Source of the DNA: Misgurnus anguillicaudatus
Taxonomy: Eukaryota > Chordata > Actinopteri > Cypriniformes > Cobitidae
Direction of reading: 5' to 3'
Length of the DNA stretch: 64,000 nucleotides
NCBI RefSeq assembly: GCF_027580225.2
Contig: NC_073348.2
Coordinates: 25,999,501-26,063,500 of the forward strand
The notes under the pieces are model-generated. The model saw only the letters and a program-made list of their open reading frames with translations, did not search any database and had not been told where the DNA came from. Below, piece after piece: positions 46,240-58,689 of this stretch. A program made the translations under genes and the position numbers. Every line of letters starts with the position of its first letter. Position 1 is the stretch's first letter.

Positions 46240-46889
46240 GTGTTTTGCCTTTGAATTCTTATCCAATCCTGACAACCTATATATCGTTTGGAAGCTCTAA
46301 GGGTGTAGTTTTCATTTATCATCAGGATTTTGGGAAAGAAATGACATAGTGAGAGCCATTTTCTAAAATGCCACAGGTCCACACGTGGGCCCATGTTGTT
46401 ATTATATATTTGTAACACCCCTATCTAAACCTAAAATATCTTGACAAACTATATATATCATTGGAAAGCTCTAAGAGTGTAGTTGTCATATATCATCACC
46501 ATTTTGAGAAAGAAATGACGTAGTGAGAGTCATTTTCTAAAAGGTCACGGGCCCACATGTAGGCCCAATTTGTTTTTACATATTTCTAACACTAAACCCC
46601 TACGCTAAACCCCCAAAAAATCTTGATAAACTATATATCACTAGAAAGCTCTCAGAATGTAGTTTTCATATGTCAAGGTCATCTGATGATAGAAATAATG
46701 TAGTGACAGTTTTTTTGTTACATCCCCCCCCATAGGAATGCATATTAATTTTATATATTCATAACACTATATCCTAGCATACATCTACAAAAATGTTGAC
46801 AAACTATATATTGTTGAAAAGCTCTAAGAATGTAGTTTTCATTCATGTAGTTTTTCATTTTTAAAACGTTTTAGCAGGAATAATAATGC

Positions 46890-48425
46890 AGTGATAGTAA
46901 TTTATTAATCTGTGACAAGAGTATGCAGCAAACCATTGACACCTAGTGGCCGTTGTTGGCAAAACCACTAAAAGTGTGACACAAACCAAATTTTTTGTAA
47001 TTTTAATTTGAAATTTGGCTCACAACTGCTTTAGACTTATGGCTTCATGTTTACATTATTACTTTTTTGAGATATTTACCTTTTTATAATTTTTTTTATA
47101 AAATTAATATTTTATTGGATTATTTTTATTTATTAAAATAAATGTAAACTGCTATAAAAAAATTCTGTTTAATATTCACCTCCTTACACTCCAGTGAAAA
47201 ACCTTAAATTGTCTTCTTTAAAACAAGACCAAGATTATGCTTCTAGACCAAAAACTGCCAGAGTTATATTCATTTGAAGATGCACTTCAATTCCCCCCTC
47301 AAAATGGTGGGTGACACCTAAATAAAAAATAATGACAGTACCAACATTGCATTCCAAAAAACATGTTACTGTTTAATGAAACTGACTTTATTTAATTGAT
47401 TTTATGTAATATTATTATACTGATCTACTTTATTTCCACTTCTATATTTTCATGCAACACTTTCACTTTATCTCCACATTTTTCCTCTCTAATGAACATC
47501 CAATTTATGAGTCTGCTCATATACTCAATCCATTTACCTAGCATGCAAAGCAGTGGGGAAGACCCAGGAGTCACACCAATAACACAACTCTCATCTAAGT
47601 AAAACATTCATGTCCTGTTTACAAGAACATGTTGCTTGAGTCTCAACTCACCAAGCCCCCCTCCTCCTCCATGTGAACACATCTGACTAGAGAAACAATT
47701 TCATGTTTACAGCAGTAAAGCTAAAGGATAATGAAGCGATGCTGTATGCATTTTAAGTTAAACACTCTTATATCAGCTTAATATACAACTTATTAAGCAA
47801 CTTATATGGTGATTTTTCTGTAAATGTAAACACTTTAATTCTCTAGCGCTATTCAAAACATGAAAACATGTACACTTATTATACCTATTAGAGTATATTT
47901 GCAATTGCATTAGGTAATAGAAATTGTATGTTATGTAAAGTGGCAGCAAAATTGCACACTACGCCTACAAAATGATCTGGAAAGCAATATAAGCGAGATA
48001 TATTCAATACAATTCCTATAGAAACGCTATGTTTGCTCTTAAATTAAAATCGACTATAAAATTTTGAGGTTTAATCAGGGGCTTACAGCTTTCACTTTGC
48101 AAAGACTCAATGCCGATTGCTGTCTCTTCTGAAAAGCATTAGATCTGTGACTCACAGAGCTTGTGTTTGTGACTGAAGTACGGTGAGTGGGAGGTGCCAT
48201 GAGCTCAGTCTAAATCAATCAATACGCCCTGATCATTCACATCCTGTCTGTTTCACTGCAAACCTCTCGGCGGACAAGAAACCTGACAAACACGTCCAGA
48301 TTACTCACATAAATACTTTTCAAAGGCACAATGGCACAGACTATGTTGAGCATAGAGTTCGGTGAAACTATTGACTTTACGTGTTATTTACCACAGTCGG
48401 TAAGTGCAACGTGGCACGGATAAAA
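46890..48425. other. No gene seen
   Basis: AT-rich unique sequence with an acaccta/gacaccta repeat-like block near 46950-47320 that may continue the degraded array upstream. No supported frame. Confidence 0.35.
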
Positions 48426-48429
48426 AAAA

Positions 48430-49418
48430 TACACTAACCTAAAGGATTATTAGGAACACCATACTAATACTGTGTTTGACCCCCTTTCGGCTTCAGAACT
48501 GCCTTAATTCTACGTGGCAATGATTTAACAAGGTGCTGAAAGCATTCTTTAGAAATGTTGGCCCATATTGATGGAGTTGATGGAGATTTGTGGAATGCAC
48601 ATCCAGGGCACAAAGTTCCTGTTCCACCACATCCCAAAGATCCTCTATTGGGTTGAGATCTGGTGACTGTGAGGGCTATTCTAGTACAGTGAACTCATTG
48701 TCATGTTCAAGAATCCAATTTGAAAAGATTTGAACTTTGTGACATGATGCATTATCCTGCTAGAAGTAGCAATCAGCGGATGGGTACATGGTGGTCATAA
48801 AGGGATGGACATGGTCAGAAACAATGCTCAGGTAGGCCGTGGCATTTAAACGATGCCCAATTGGCACTAAGGGGCCTAAAGTGTGCCAAGAAAACATCCC
48901 CCACACCATTACACCACCACCACCAGCCTGCACAGTGGTAACAAGGCATGATGGATCCATGTTTTCATTCTGTTTACGCCAAATTCTGACTCTACCATCT
49001 GAATTTCTCAACAGAAATCGAGACTCATCAGACCAGGCAACATTTTTCCAGTCTTCGACTGTCCAATTTTGGTGAGCCAAATTGTAGCCTTTTTTTCCTA
49101 TTTGTAGTGGAGATGAGTGGTACCCGGTGGGGTCTTCTGCTGTTGTAGCCCATCTGCCTCAAGGTTGTGCGTGTTGTGGCTTCACAAATGCTTTGCTGCA
49201 TACCTCGGTTGTAAGGAGTGGTTATTTCAGTCAAAGTTGCTCTTCTATCGGCTTGAATCAGTCGGCCAATTCTCTTCTGACCTCTAGCATCAACAAGGCA
49301 TTTTCGCCCACGAGACAGCCGCATACTGGATGTTTTTCCCTTTTCACACAATTCTTTGTAAACCCAAGAAATGGTTGTGTGTGAAAATCACACTAACTGA
49401 GCAGATTGTGAAATACTT
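48430..49418 (-). mobile_element. Tc1 transposon copy C, truncated
   Basis: The left end tacactaacctaaaggatta is intact. The copy stops near 49418 inside the N-terminal coding region (aaatactt), so one inverted repeat is missing. The middle is the most complete of the three copies and shows the sequence into which the hAT of copy A inserted. Confidence 0.9.
48490..49384 (-). pseudogene. Tc1 transposase, copy C
   Basis: Minus-strand pieces cover [60 protein letters not shown] with the first catalytic Asp, MVWGMFSWHTLGPLVPI and the C-terminal third in other frames. The N-terminal helix-turn-helix is missing and frameshifts break the rest. Confidence 0.9.
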
Positions 49419-49419
49419 A

Positions 49420-50155
49420 TCGTCAAAACCTACATAAGGACTATAATTCTATCTCACTGGTCAAATCAAAGTACAAAAAGGTACAGTGCAGAAAAAAATC
49501 TATTTGTTTAAAAAATTTGCAAAACGGCAGACGTCTGGTTACTTTTGTTATTTGCCATAAGATAAGGGTTACAGAAGATGATGACCTCAGCAAACGGGCA
49601 TTTATAATACTATAAAAATGCAGCATTGAGTGACTGGTGATTTGGATCAATTATCTCACAAGGCTGGTTCAAAGCCACATAAAATTCTGCTTAATCTTTC
49701 CACCCCTCCCTCTCTTTCTCTCTCTCTCTGTCTGCCTTTTATCTACCTATAAATCTGTTCTGCGTTGCATTTACACCCACAAACATACTGAGTATCTCTA
49801 GCAGACTGTGACTGAGAGAAAACAGTGATTACAAAATCCATACGCGCCTCCACATATAAACAATATAAACTCCTGTCATCTCCTTAACGTCAAGAGTTAT
49901 CAGAGCATATTATTCAAACTGCCATCTGCTCTACAGGCTTAACATGCATTGAATAATGCGACAAATTCAAAGGTCACATTGGAATTCATTTTACATTACC
50001 TTGTATTATTGGTGGCACAAAACAACAATGCAAAAATAATGACTGTTTGAAACAGGTTTTCTGAACACATCCCAAAAAAATCACCTATATACACCTTTAA
50101 TTCACATGTGCTCAAACTAATGCAGCAATGGGCCACAAATTCAGATTGTTTTCCC
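49420..50155. other. No gene seen
   Basis: AT-rich unique sequence with a short (TC)n stretch near 49710-49735. Confidence 0.35.
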
Positions 50156-50160
50156 TCATA

Positions 50161-50660
50161 ATGATATCTATTCATCCATCCATCCATCCATACCATTGTC
50201 AGTCTGTCTGTCTGTCCATACCCCATCTGTCTATCTATCCATACCTCTGTCTGTCTGTCTATCTATGCATACCTCTGTCTGTCTGTCTGTCTGTCTTTCT
50301 GTCTGTCTGTTTATCCATACCCCTTTATGCCTGTCTTTCTATCCATACCCCTGTCTGTCTATCTATCCATACATCTGTCTGTCTTTCTTTCTTTCTGTCT
50401 GTCTGTCTGTTTATCCATACCCCTTTATGCCTGTCTGCCTGTCTATCTATCCATACCTCTGTCTGTCTTTCTTTTTTCTCTCTGTCTGTCTGTCTGTCTT
50501 TACATACCCATTTATGCCAGTCTGTCTGTCTGTCTATCCATACCCCTGTCTGTCTGTTTGTCTGTCTATGCATAACACTTTCTGTCTGTCTGTCTGTCTG
50601 TCTGTCTTTCTATCTATTTATACCCCTGTCTGTCTGTTTGTCTGTCTATGCATAACACTT

Positions 50661-50691
<31 letters not shown>

Positions 50692-50919
50692 GCCTGCCTA
50701 TACCCTTCCCTGTCTGTCTTCCCATAACCCTGTCTGTCTGTATGTCTGTCCATCCATACCCCTGTTTGTCTGTCTATCTATTCTTCTGTCTGCCTGTATG
50801 TCCATATATATACCTCTGTCTGTCTGTCTGTCTGTCTTTCTATCTATTCATACCCCTGTCTGTCTGTCGGTTTGTCTGTCTATCTATACCACTTTCCGAC
50901 TGTCTGTCTATTGATACCC

Positions 50920-50951
<32 letters not shown>

Positions 50952-51145
50952 GCATACTCCTGCTTGTCTATCTGTCTATTGATACCCCTGTCTGCCTGCC
51001 TGTCTGTCTGTCTGTCTGTCCGTACCCCTGCCTGCCTGTCTGTTCGTCCATGTCCCTGTCTGTCTGTCTATGTTTCTATTCTCCTGTCTGCTTGTCTGTC
51101 TTATACCTCTGTCCCCGTCTGTCTGTCTTTCCATACACCTATCTA

Positions 51146-51211
<66 letters not shown>

Positions 51212-51221
51212 AGTCTATCTA

Positions 51222-51256
<35 letters not shown>

Positions 51257-51302
51257 ATCTAATGATACCCTTGTCTGTCTGTTTGTCTGTCTATTGATAC
51301 CC

Positions 51303-51333
<31 letters not shown>

Positions 51334-51886
51334 ACGATACCCTTGTCTGTCTGTTTGTCTGTCTATTGATACCCCTGTCTGCCTGTCTGTCCATACCCGT
51401 CCGTCTGTCTTTCCGTATGTCTGTCTGCCCATCCGTCTGTCTGTATGTCTGTTTGTCTGTCTGTCTGCCTGTTTATACCCCTGTTGGACTGTCTGTCTGT
51501 CATTACCCCTGCCTGTCTGTCTATTCATACCCCTGTCGGTCTGTCTGTCTGTCCATACCCCTGTCTGATTGTCTATCCATACCCCTGTCTGCCTGTCCAT
51601 ACCCCTGTCTGTCTGTCAGTCTCTCTGTCTATCCATAGCCCTGTCTGTCTTTCTGTCTATACACACCCCTGTTGAACGGTCTGTCTGTCTTTCTGTCCAT
51701 ACCCCTGTCTGTCGGTCTCTCTCTCTCTCTCTCTGTCTACCCCTGTCAGTCTGTCTGTCTGTCCATTTACCTGCTGTCTGTCAATATATAACTCTGTCTG
51801 TCTGTCTGTCTGTCTGTCCATACACCTATCTGTCTGTCTGTCTGTCTGTCTATCTAGTCATACCCCTTTCTGCCTGTCTATCCATA

Positions 51887-51975
<89 letters not shown>
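50161..51975. repeat. 1.8 kb (TCTG)n simple repeat with periodic 'ccatacccc' interruptions
   Basis: Blocks of tctg/ctgt, 10-90 bp each, are separated by 'tatccataccc(c/t)tgtctg' phrases, giving an irregular higher-order unit of about 20-60 bp. It ends in a pure (TC)n tract at 51889-51972. Since 12 bp of tetranucleotide encodes four residues without a stop, long frames (up to 480 codons, CLSV repeats) appear; they are by-products. Confidence 0.95.
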
Positions 51976-51976
<1 letters not shown>

Positions 51977-51979
51977 CAA

Positions 51980-53780
51980 ATGCTCTGAACAGCAGTGTGT
52001 CAGAGGTGCTGTTTGCATCACAGCAGAAATAGCTTTAGGCTAGAAAAAAGTACACACGTGTTTGATTACATTTTCTGATTACTGTAAAAAGTATTCAGGT
52101 AAACAAATAAATAATGGAATAAAGTGAGAGAAATGGTTGATCTAGCATGAGTGGAATACTCCCCCTTGTGGATAAACTTACAATTGATTATCGTGTGTTT
52201 GTGGACCGGGAGGATGGCCCTCAGCCTGAGCCCTAGCTGATATTGATTTCATCACAAAAGGGTGAACAACACCGCTAGTGCAATAGTTGCACATTCTAAA
52301 AAACTGAAGTCCACATTTATAAAGGGCCATCTAGACCACACACACACAAGTCTCTCTCCCTCTCTTTCTCTTTAACTTTCTTGTAAATTAGGCAAATATT
52401 ATAAAGGTACATTAAAGCATCTAAATGTCCATAACTGATTTTATGTATCTTTGCCATGGTACAGCAGATACAGGTAGTTAACTGGCTCGATTTGCCTTTA
52501 TGTTACATGCAACCATAATTTTATTGATGTTTTTACTTGGTCTCTTTTTTTCTGCGCATGAAATTAAGAGTCTGTGGCTGACAGCAAAACAAACAATATG
52601 TGCTCATGAGTTTATTAAAAAGTGCTATTCTCTCACTGTGTATATGTAAAAGCTAGTCTATGATAACATGACTACGGTAATCTGCATCTTTTTCAAAGCA
52701 GCCACGCTAGTTGAAAGACCTTGTCAGAAACTGATGTGGAAGAAGTGACCCTCTACCACTTATCCACGCATATGTATGTAAATCCAATCGTGCGTATGCA
52801 AATCCTGACTTGCATATGTAAATCTTGACATGTAAATGGACCATTTCGGAATTTGAGCTGCCTAATGTACTTATTTAAAAAATCAGGTCCATTACAACAT
52901 CAGTGCCATGAGATCTAAACACTGTTCCATTACTTACAATCCACACATCAAACAACTTCAATAAGTCCGTATTTATTTATTTTTTTCACTTAAAGTCTTT
53001 CACAGACCACAAACCCGTAAAGCTGGCATCTCTGCCTTTCTGTATCTCCATGTCTGAGGGTTCGAGTTTGTCTGAGTGTTCCTGGGTGAGGTCTTGTTTA
53101 ACTTGTCTCCAGGGAGGACACTAGAAGGAAATGTCTCCAACGCGATACGGCGACATAGCCCCAGGGGTCATGTGACAGCTCCAAAATGGCCTTTTGATTC
53201 CGATTCACAGCCCATAATAACCTCGCTACCAGATCTGAGACCCTTTCATGTCGCCTCGGCTAGCCTACCCAGGGAATTTGTGCTGCTGTCTTGTCCTCTC
53301 ACTGCATTTCACCAGGGAATATGATGCCGCTGAGAGAAAAAAGGGAAATGGAGAGAAATAGGAGAGAGAGATATGATTTGTGAGCAAATTTTTCACTCGT
53401 TGTGCTAAGAAAAACAGTAGGGAAATAATTCAATTCCTCAGCTTGGCTCCAGCCAGGTTATTGCACATAATGAACGTAGAGATCTTGGGAGACCTGGGAC
53501 AGATTAAGCACCTGTTTTACTTATTTAAGGTCACGAGAGAGCAAAAACGGTACATACCTCAGACAAAAAAAAGCTATTATTTTATATAAAGCAACACAAA
53601 ATTTGTCCCATTATTCTTTTTTTTCAGTTTGGTACCGTAGCACAGACTAGATACCCAAATAAAGCCGTAATAATATCACCTCACCTCTCAATTCTTTCTA
53701 AAATCCCTTCGAACAAGAGGACCGCAACTTACTTTTGAAAATATTATTAGCACAGTCCTTTTCTTTTACATTCTTATGTA
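51980..53780. other. No gene; candidate conserved stretch at 53040-53480
   Basis: Unique sequence. The interval 53040-53480 is balanced and repeat-free (gtctccagggaggacactag, cagcttggctccagccaggt). Its frames of 69-82 codons have no domain. Regulatory role is inference. Confidence 0.3.
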
Positions 53781-53785
53781 CTTAA

Positions 53786-54576
53786 AGGAATATTCCATTT
53801 TCTTAAAAGAAAAATCCAGATAATTTACTCACCACCATGTCATCCAAAATGTTGATATCTTCAGTCGAGAAGAAATTATGTTTTTTGAGGAAAACATTGC
53901 AGGATTTTTCTCATTTTAATGGACTTTAATAGACACCAACAATTAACACTTAACTCAACACGTAACAGTTTTTTTCAACAAAGTTTCAAAGGACTATAAA
54001 CAATCTCAAACGAGGCATAAGGGTCTTATCTAGCAAAACCATTATCATTTTTGACAAGAAAAATAACAAATATACACTTTTAAAGCACAACTTCTCGTCT
54101 AGATCCGGTCCAGCGCGACCTAACGTAAATGCGTAGTGACGTAGGGAGGTCTTTGTGTCAGTTTATTGTTTAGAATGGTCCGCAAATGTGCGTTTTATAT
54201 ATGTAACACGTGACCTCCCTACGTCACTACGCATTTACGTTAGGTCGCGCTGAACCGGATCTAAACGAGAAGTTGTGGTTTAAAAGTGCATATTTTTTAT
54301 TTTTCTGGTCAAGAATGACAATCGTTTTGATAGATGGGACCCTTGTGCATAGTTTGGGATTGTTTGTAGTCCTTTGAGGCTCTGTTGAAAAAAACTGTTG
54401 CGTGTTAAGTGTTAATTGTTGGTGTTTAAGTCCATTGGGATGGGAGAGATCCTGCAATGTTTTCCTCAAAAAACGTGGTTTCTTCTCGACTGAACAAAGA
54501 AAGAAATCAACGTTTTGGATGACATGGTGGTGAGTAAATGATCTGGATTTTTCTTTTAAGAAAATGGAATATTCCT
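53786..54576. mobile_element. TTAA fold-back element, second copy
   Basis: TTAA flanks (53782-53785, 54577-54580) and ends aggaatattccattttctta match on both sides. The arms are long, continuing through accaccatgtcatccaaaat, tggactttaat, the gaggcataagggtcttatct block and a cctccctacgtcactacgca block around the centre. Same family as 25390-26267. The palindromic part near 54130-54245 pairs over more than 40 bases. Confidence 0.85.
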
Positions 54577-54579
54577 TTA

Positions 54580-55400
54580 AGACATTACAATTCTATAACT
54601 CTAATTATATAATATATACTAACTGAGGTAAAGCCTTTCATTCAGGATGAATAAAAACCTGCCAAGCTGGGCTATGATGAGACTGTAGCAGTAATATAGT
54701 AACCATATATTCATTGAGTATAAAGAGAGTTTGAAGACTATTGAGCTAATCCTGAGGAAAATGTTTTTTTCTTGCAACCTTAAGGATAAAAGAAAAAACC
54801 TCTGTCAAGACAATGTAAATGATTTTCACAGTACTGCCTACCTAATGTATACTTGAACCAAACTCTGTTCATGCTGTGGAGACCGTGGTGACAATACTCT
54901 TTATGTACCCCGCTTATAATCTTTTTGTATAAGCACTTTCATTGAGGGAACACATCATACTTCCAATATTCTCAATGTGTGCTAAATAAACAATGGCATG
55001 ACCTATGACCCCAGACTTTATGGTCTCATAAGCTCAAATCCAGTTCATGGTCTAACTGGCCATACGCCTTTGAACATTTATTACCACCATTTGGTGGACT
55101 GGAGTTTCATCTCATGGATGAATTGTGTGTGTGCCTTCACCAATTTTTTCAATAGGGTCCATTAAATTTTAGTAAAATATCACTAAATTTCTGTAAATTA
55201 TAGACACAAATATGACATTGAATAATCAAAAAATTAGCAAACTACAGCTTTGAATTGTTTTAGATCATGAATTTTCACAACACGGAAGTCGATCGTGACT
55301 TCTGGTTCACTGAGACTTGAAACTCAAATAAATATTTAATGTCCATTTATAAGGCTGAATAGTGTAGTCAGTCATTGACTCATACAAGACTTATTCACTG
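54580..55400. other. No gene seen
   Basis: AT-rich unique sequence without supported frames or repeat ends. Confidence 0.35.
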
Positions 55401-56112
55401 TCTACACCACATGTGTCAAATACAAGGCCCGCGGGCTATATCAGGCCCACTGGGCATTTGCATTCGGCCCACGCAATTGGTCCTGGCCGCATCAATTCAG
55501 AATGCGCATCATTGCACTACAAGTCCCTACAAGCACTGCGGACACGATGCGCACTAAATGTGATCTCCGTATTTCGCACTAGCGCACTGTCAGGATTCCA
55601 GAATTAAGTGCCGTTCACATTATAATGATAACTATAAAAATAGTTTTAAAATTTGTATTATATTAAAAAGAGAATAGCAGAGTTCACACCACAACTACGA
55701 TAAAGATACAAAGAACGATATCGTTGGATCACTTTTTTTTAGTTTAACTGATGACGTTGCTGTGAAATTGACTACGTAAATGTTTTTATTCTACTACAAT
55801 GACAACGCCAAAAGGCAAGATATTAGATTACACAAACTACCAGATTCACTGGTTAGTGTTACGCAAACGTGGGGTGTTGAGATCATCTGCTGGTTACCCG
55901 CTGTGTAAATGCAACAAGAACAGCATTTTTATACAATTTAATGACATGTGAACAAGTTTTAAAGGAAATATGCAATAATAGTTAATGCCATTGAAGGTAA
56001 GTACTTTGCACGAGTACTGCGCTGGATGCAAAGTTCGTCACAACATGTATGCAGCCCGTCATGTGTGGTTCCTTATTTCAAAATATGTGTTCTGCGCTTT
56101 GAGAGATCCAGT

Positions 56113-56334
56113 GTGCATCACATATTTTGTCAAAATAAGTGCTTGCTGCAGACGCATCTAAAGCGTTTATGATAAAAGAGACTCTCACGTTACTCGCATA
56201 GTCTCATGTGTAATCAGAGTTTACAGTTGAGGGAGTGTCTTGCGTGTATTTTGTGAACATGAACATCTCTTTTATCATAAACGGTTTTGACGCGTGTGCA
56301 GCAGGCACTTATTTTGACAAAACACGTGATGCAC
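56113..56334. repeat. Fold-back repeat, arms of about 70 bp
   Basis: gtgcatcacatattttgtca (56113) through gataaaagaga pairs with tctcttttatcataaacg (56265) through acacgtgatgcac (56334). Weaker pairing extends outward to about 56085 and 56365 with ttcaaaatatgtgt-type blocks. Confidence 0.8.
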
Positions 56335-56929
56335 ATGGTTCACATGACGCAACAAACACATATTTTGAAAACACAAGCAACTAACATGACACTCCAAACA
56401 CTTATTTTGAATCCCCCCCCCTCGGATGAGCAGTCACGAGCCGCCACTGCTCACAAGCGAATTAGCGTCCAGTGGTGTGGATATTTTGGGCGATATAGAA
56501 AGGAAGTATTTTTCTGTGAAGTCAGCGAATGACTGGTATGTTTTTCATTAATTGTAACAATGAGATGTACGCGAGTCAGAGAATGTGAGCGGAGTGTAGC
56601 CGGGAGCAAGCGAGGAGCGGAGTGTGCGAAATATAGTCAGAGCACAGAGCTGGTTTTTATCCAAAGGCTGGATCGATCGGTCTGACAGCGCTCACACCAC
56701 TTCTCAGTTCATATTTGTGCATCCTCATTTCCTTTCCTTGCTTCCTTTCCTCACGTCTTAGCTCCACCCTCCTAGGATGCAAGCGATGATGGAGGCGACA
56801 AAGCATTAAGTGAAATGGTATTTCCTCATTTCTAACTCTCTGTATAAAATTAATTCTTTGTTATCAAATTATCAAGTGCATTAAAAAAGAGTTCACAGCC
56901 TGACTACATTAAAATGAAGACATTCTTAA

Positions 56930-57307
56930 AGGTTCAGTGTGTAAATTTTAGTGGCATCTAGTGGTGAGATTGCGAATTGCAACCAATGGCTCAGTAAACT
57001 GCTCACTCATCGCATTTAAAACGCACAGAGAAGCTACGGTAGCCACCACCAGACAAACATGTCATCTTCGGAGACAGCTTGGTAAAAAAAGTTTGTCCAT
57101 TAAGGGCTTCTGTAGAAACATGGCGGCACAAAATGGCAACTTCCATGTTAGGGGACCCTCGGTATGTAGATAAAAATGTCTCATTCTAAGGTCATAAAAA
57201 CATAACGGTTCATTATGAAAGGTCTTTATACACCCCTGATAATATAGTTTTGTATATTATTTTGCATTTCTGTCTAGGGATTCTTCTAAAAATTACACAC
57301 TGCACCT
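56930..57307. mobile_element. TTAA-type MITE, uninterrupted copy
   Basis: TTAA at 56926-56929 and 57308-57311 flanks aggttcagtgtgtaaatttt and, reverse complemented, aggtgcagtgtgtaattttt. It contains the 'ggcatctagtggtgaga' block typical of this fish repeat. Same family as the nested copy at 30801. Confidence 0.9.
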
Positions 57308-57311
57308 TTAA

Positions 57312-57779
57312 CCCTTTCCCCGCCATTGGCGAGATAACTCGTCAATTAAGAGAAAACATTTGCATAAAAAAAACTTGTTTCTGATGAGGTTTTATGTTAA
57401 TGTGTCTGTAATACCGCAATTATCCATTAGATTACCCAATTTATAAAAGGCTTGAAGCAAAAAAAAAATTTAAACTCAAACTGTGTATGTTTTGATAATC
57501 ATTCTGAATCTGATCTCCAACAAAAGTCCTTCACAAAAATGCAATTATTTTAGCTTTTGGCTAAATACCCATATTTAAGAGTTTATAAGTAGAGAAAAAA
57601 TATAGATAGGATGAAATGGTTTTTTTTCCCCTATTTTGTTTGTTTGTTTGTTTGAAAGCAGATGGTGTGTTCTTTCATTTGATCTATTTGGATGTTTATA
57701 TATTTTAGAAGAAAATTTTCCTGGAAGGCATTTTGTGAAACTTTTGTGAAAATCACAAAAAATGCTGGCGGGGAATGAG
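57312..57779. mobile_element. Second TTAA element sharing a TTAA with its neighbour
   Basis: Left end: TTAA (57308-57311) then ccctttccccgccattggcg. Right end: gctggcggggaatgag then TTAA (57780-57783). The left TTAA is also the right TTAA of the preceding element, so one inserted into the other's duplication. Non-coding. Confidence 0.75.
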
Positions 57780-58689
57780 TTAAAAGTGCTGTAAATTTAA
57801 TATATGTGTTTGTCTATACCACTGATCATTTATATAGGTCGGTGGTCTATACATAAATATTAAATATATTATCTGAAACGAATCTACATTTACAATAATT
57901 TAATGATTAATACCAACATTTTTGCATTTTACATGATAAGGTCCTAGGATGTAGGAGCGAGGAGATGAGGAAGCATATTGAGAAGTACCCCACTTCAATA
58001 ATTACCAAAATTGTCAGCCTGTTTCCCAGGCATAACTGTGCATTCACGCCAGGCGCAGTAGAGGCAGCAAAAAGCCGCTATTCGCGCGTAGTTGCACGCC
58101 TTAATATTTAAGTTTACTAGCTTTATTCGCCCGTGAAAGCTGCTCGTGAAATTTTAGTTATTCGAGACAATCACGCGGAAATTTGCATTATGGGAGAGGC
58201 TTCTCCCATGTGACTTTGAGCGGTGAAGTGGGGTTAGCGAACACTCAAGTGAGCGGGAAGCAGAAATTCAAACCGCTCATCCCCGCTCATGTGCTCTAAT
58301 GTGGTAAAAATAGGATACACAGAAGTACGCCAGACGATGGGAAATGAAAACGATCTAGTAACATCAGGTGTAAAAAATATCTGTCACATTTGAATAACAA
58401 ATAATTTCAGCATAAAAGACATTTTAGAGAGAAAATGATAATTATTAGGTAATGCAGAACAAACCCAGTCATAGCATTTTTTTCCTTATCTAACTGTATT
58501 GCTTTAATGTATTACTGTGTTCATGTTAATTTATGAGGACTTATTCAAGTAGGTAAATTTAATTATTTACTTATGAGCAGTTTGTGGCCTAGTATTGTAG
58601 TTTGAATGGTTAATGACTCAGCATGATAAAGTTTATTTTGGGATCTGGCCCTCTGGCCCTGATCTGGTGATTTTGACACCCCCGGTCTA

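Larger units (their letters stand above)
45140..46890. repeat. Old tandem array of about 175-bp units
   Basis: The block aaactatatattgttggaaagctctaag recurs at about 45220, 46270, 46442, 46624 and 46797; spacings among the last four are 172, 182 and 173 bp. Units also share gtgtagttttcat and agaaatgacgtagtgagag blocks. The first two units carry gtcccgyatatgggac-like motifs (45157, 45365). The array is interrupted between the first and second blocks by the hAT at 45403. Confidence 0.8.
55408..58684. mobile_element. hAT element, 3.3 kb, exact 8-bp duplication, hosting others
   Basis: GTCTACAC flanks both sides (55400-55407 and 58685-58692). The ends are cacatgtgtcaaatacaagg and, reverse complemented, cgggggtgtcaaaatcacca, with subterminal 'ggcccgcgggc' and 'ggccctctggcc' blocks typical of a fish hAT family. 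It has no surviving transposase frame. Insertions inside include a fold-back repeat (56113), two TTAA elements (56930, 57312) and a repeat with 'cgataactataa' motifs (55600-55800). Confidence 0.8.

Noticed and set aside
50196..51638. 480-codon open frame with CLSV/YPYP repeats
   Set aside because: It lies wholly within the TCTG simple repeat; the tetranucleotide cannot produce stops, and other frames there are also open.
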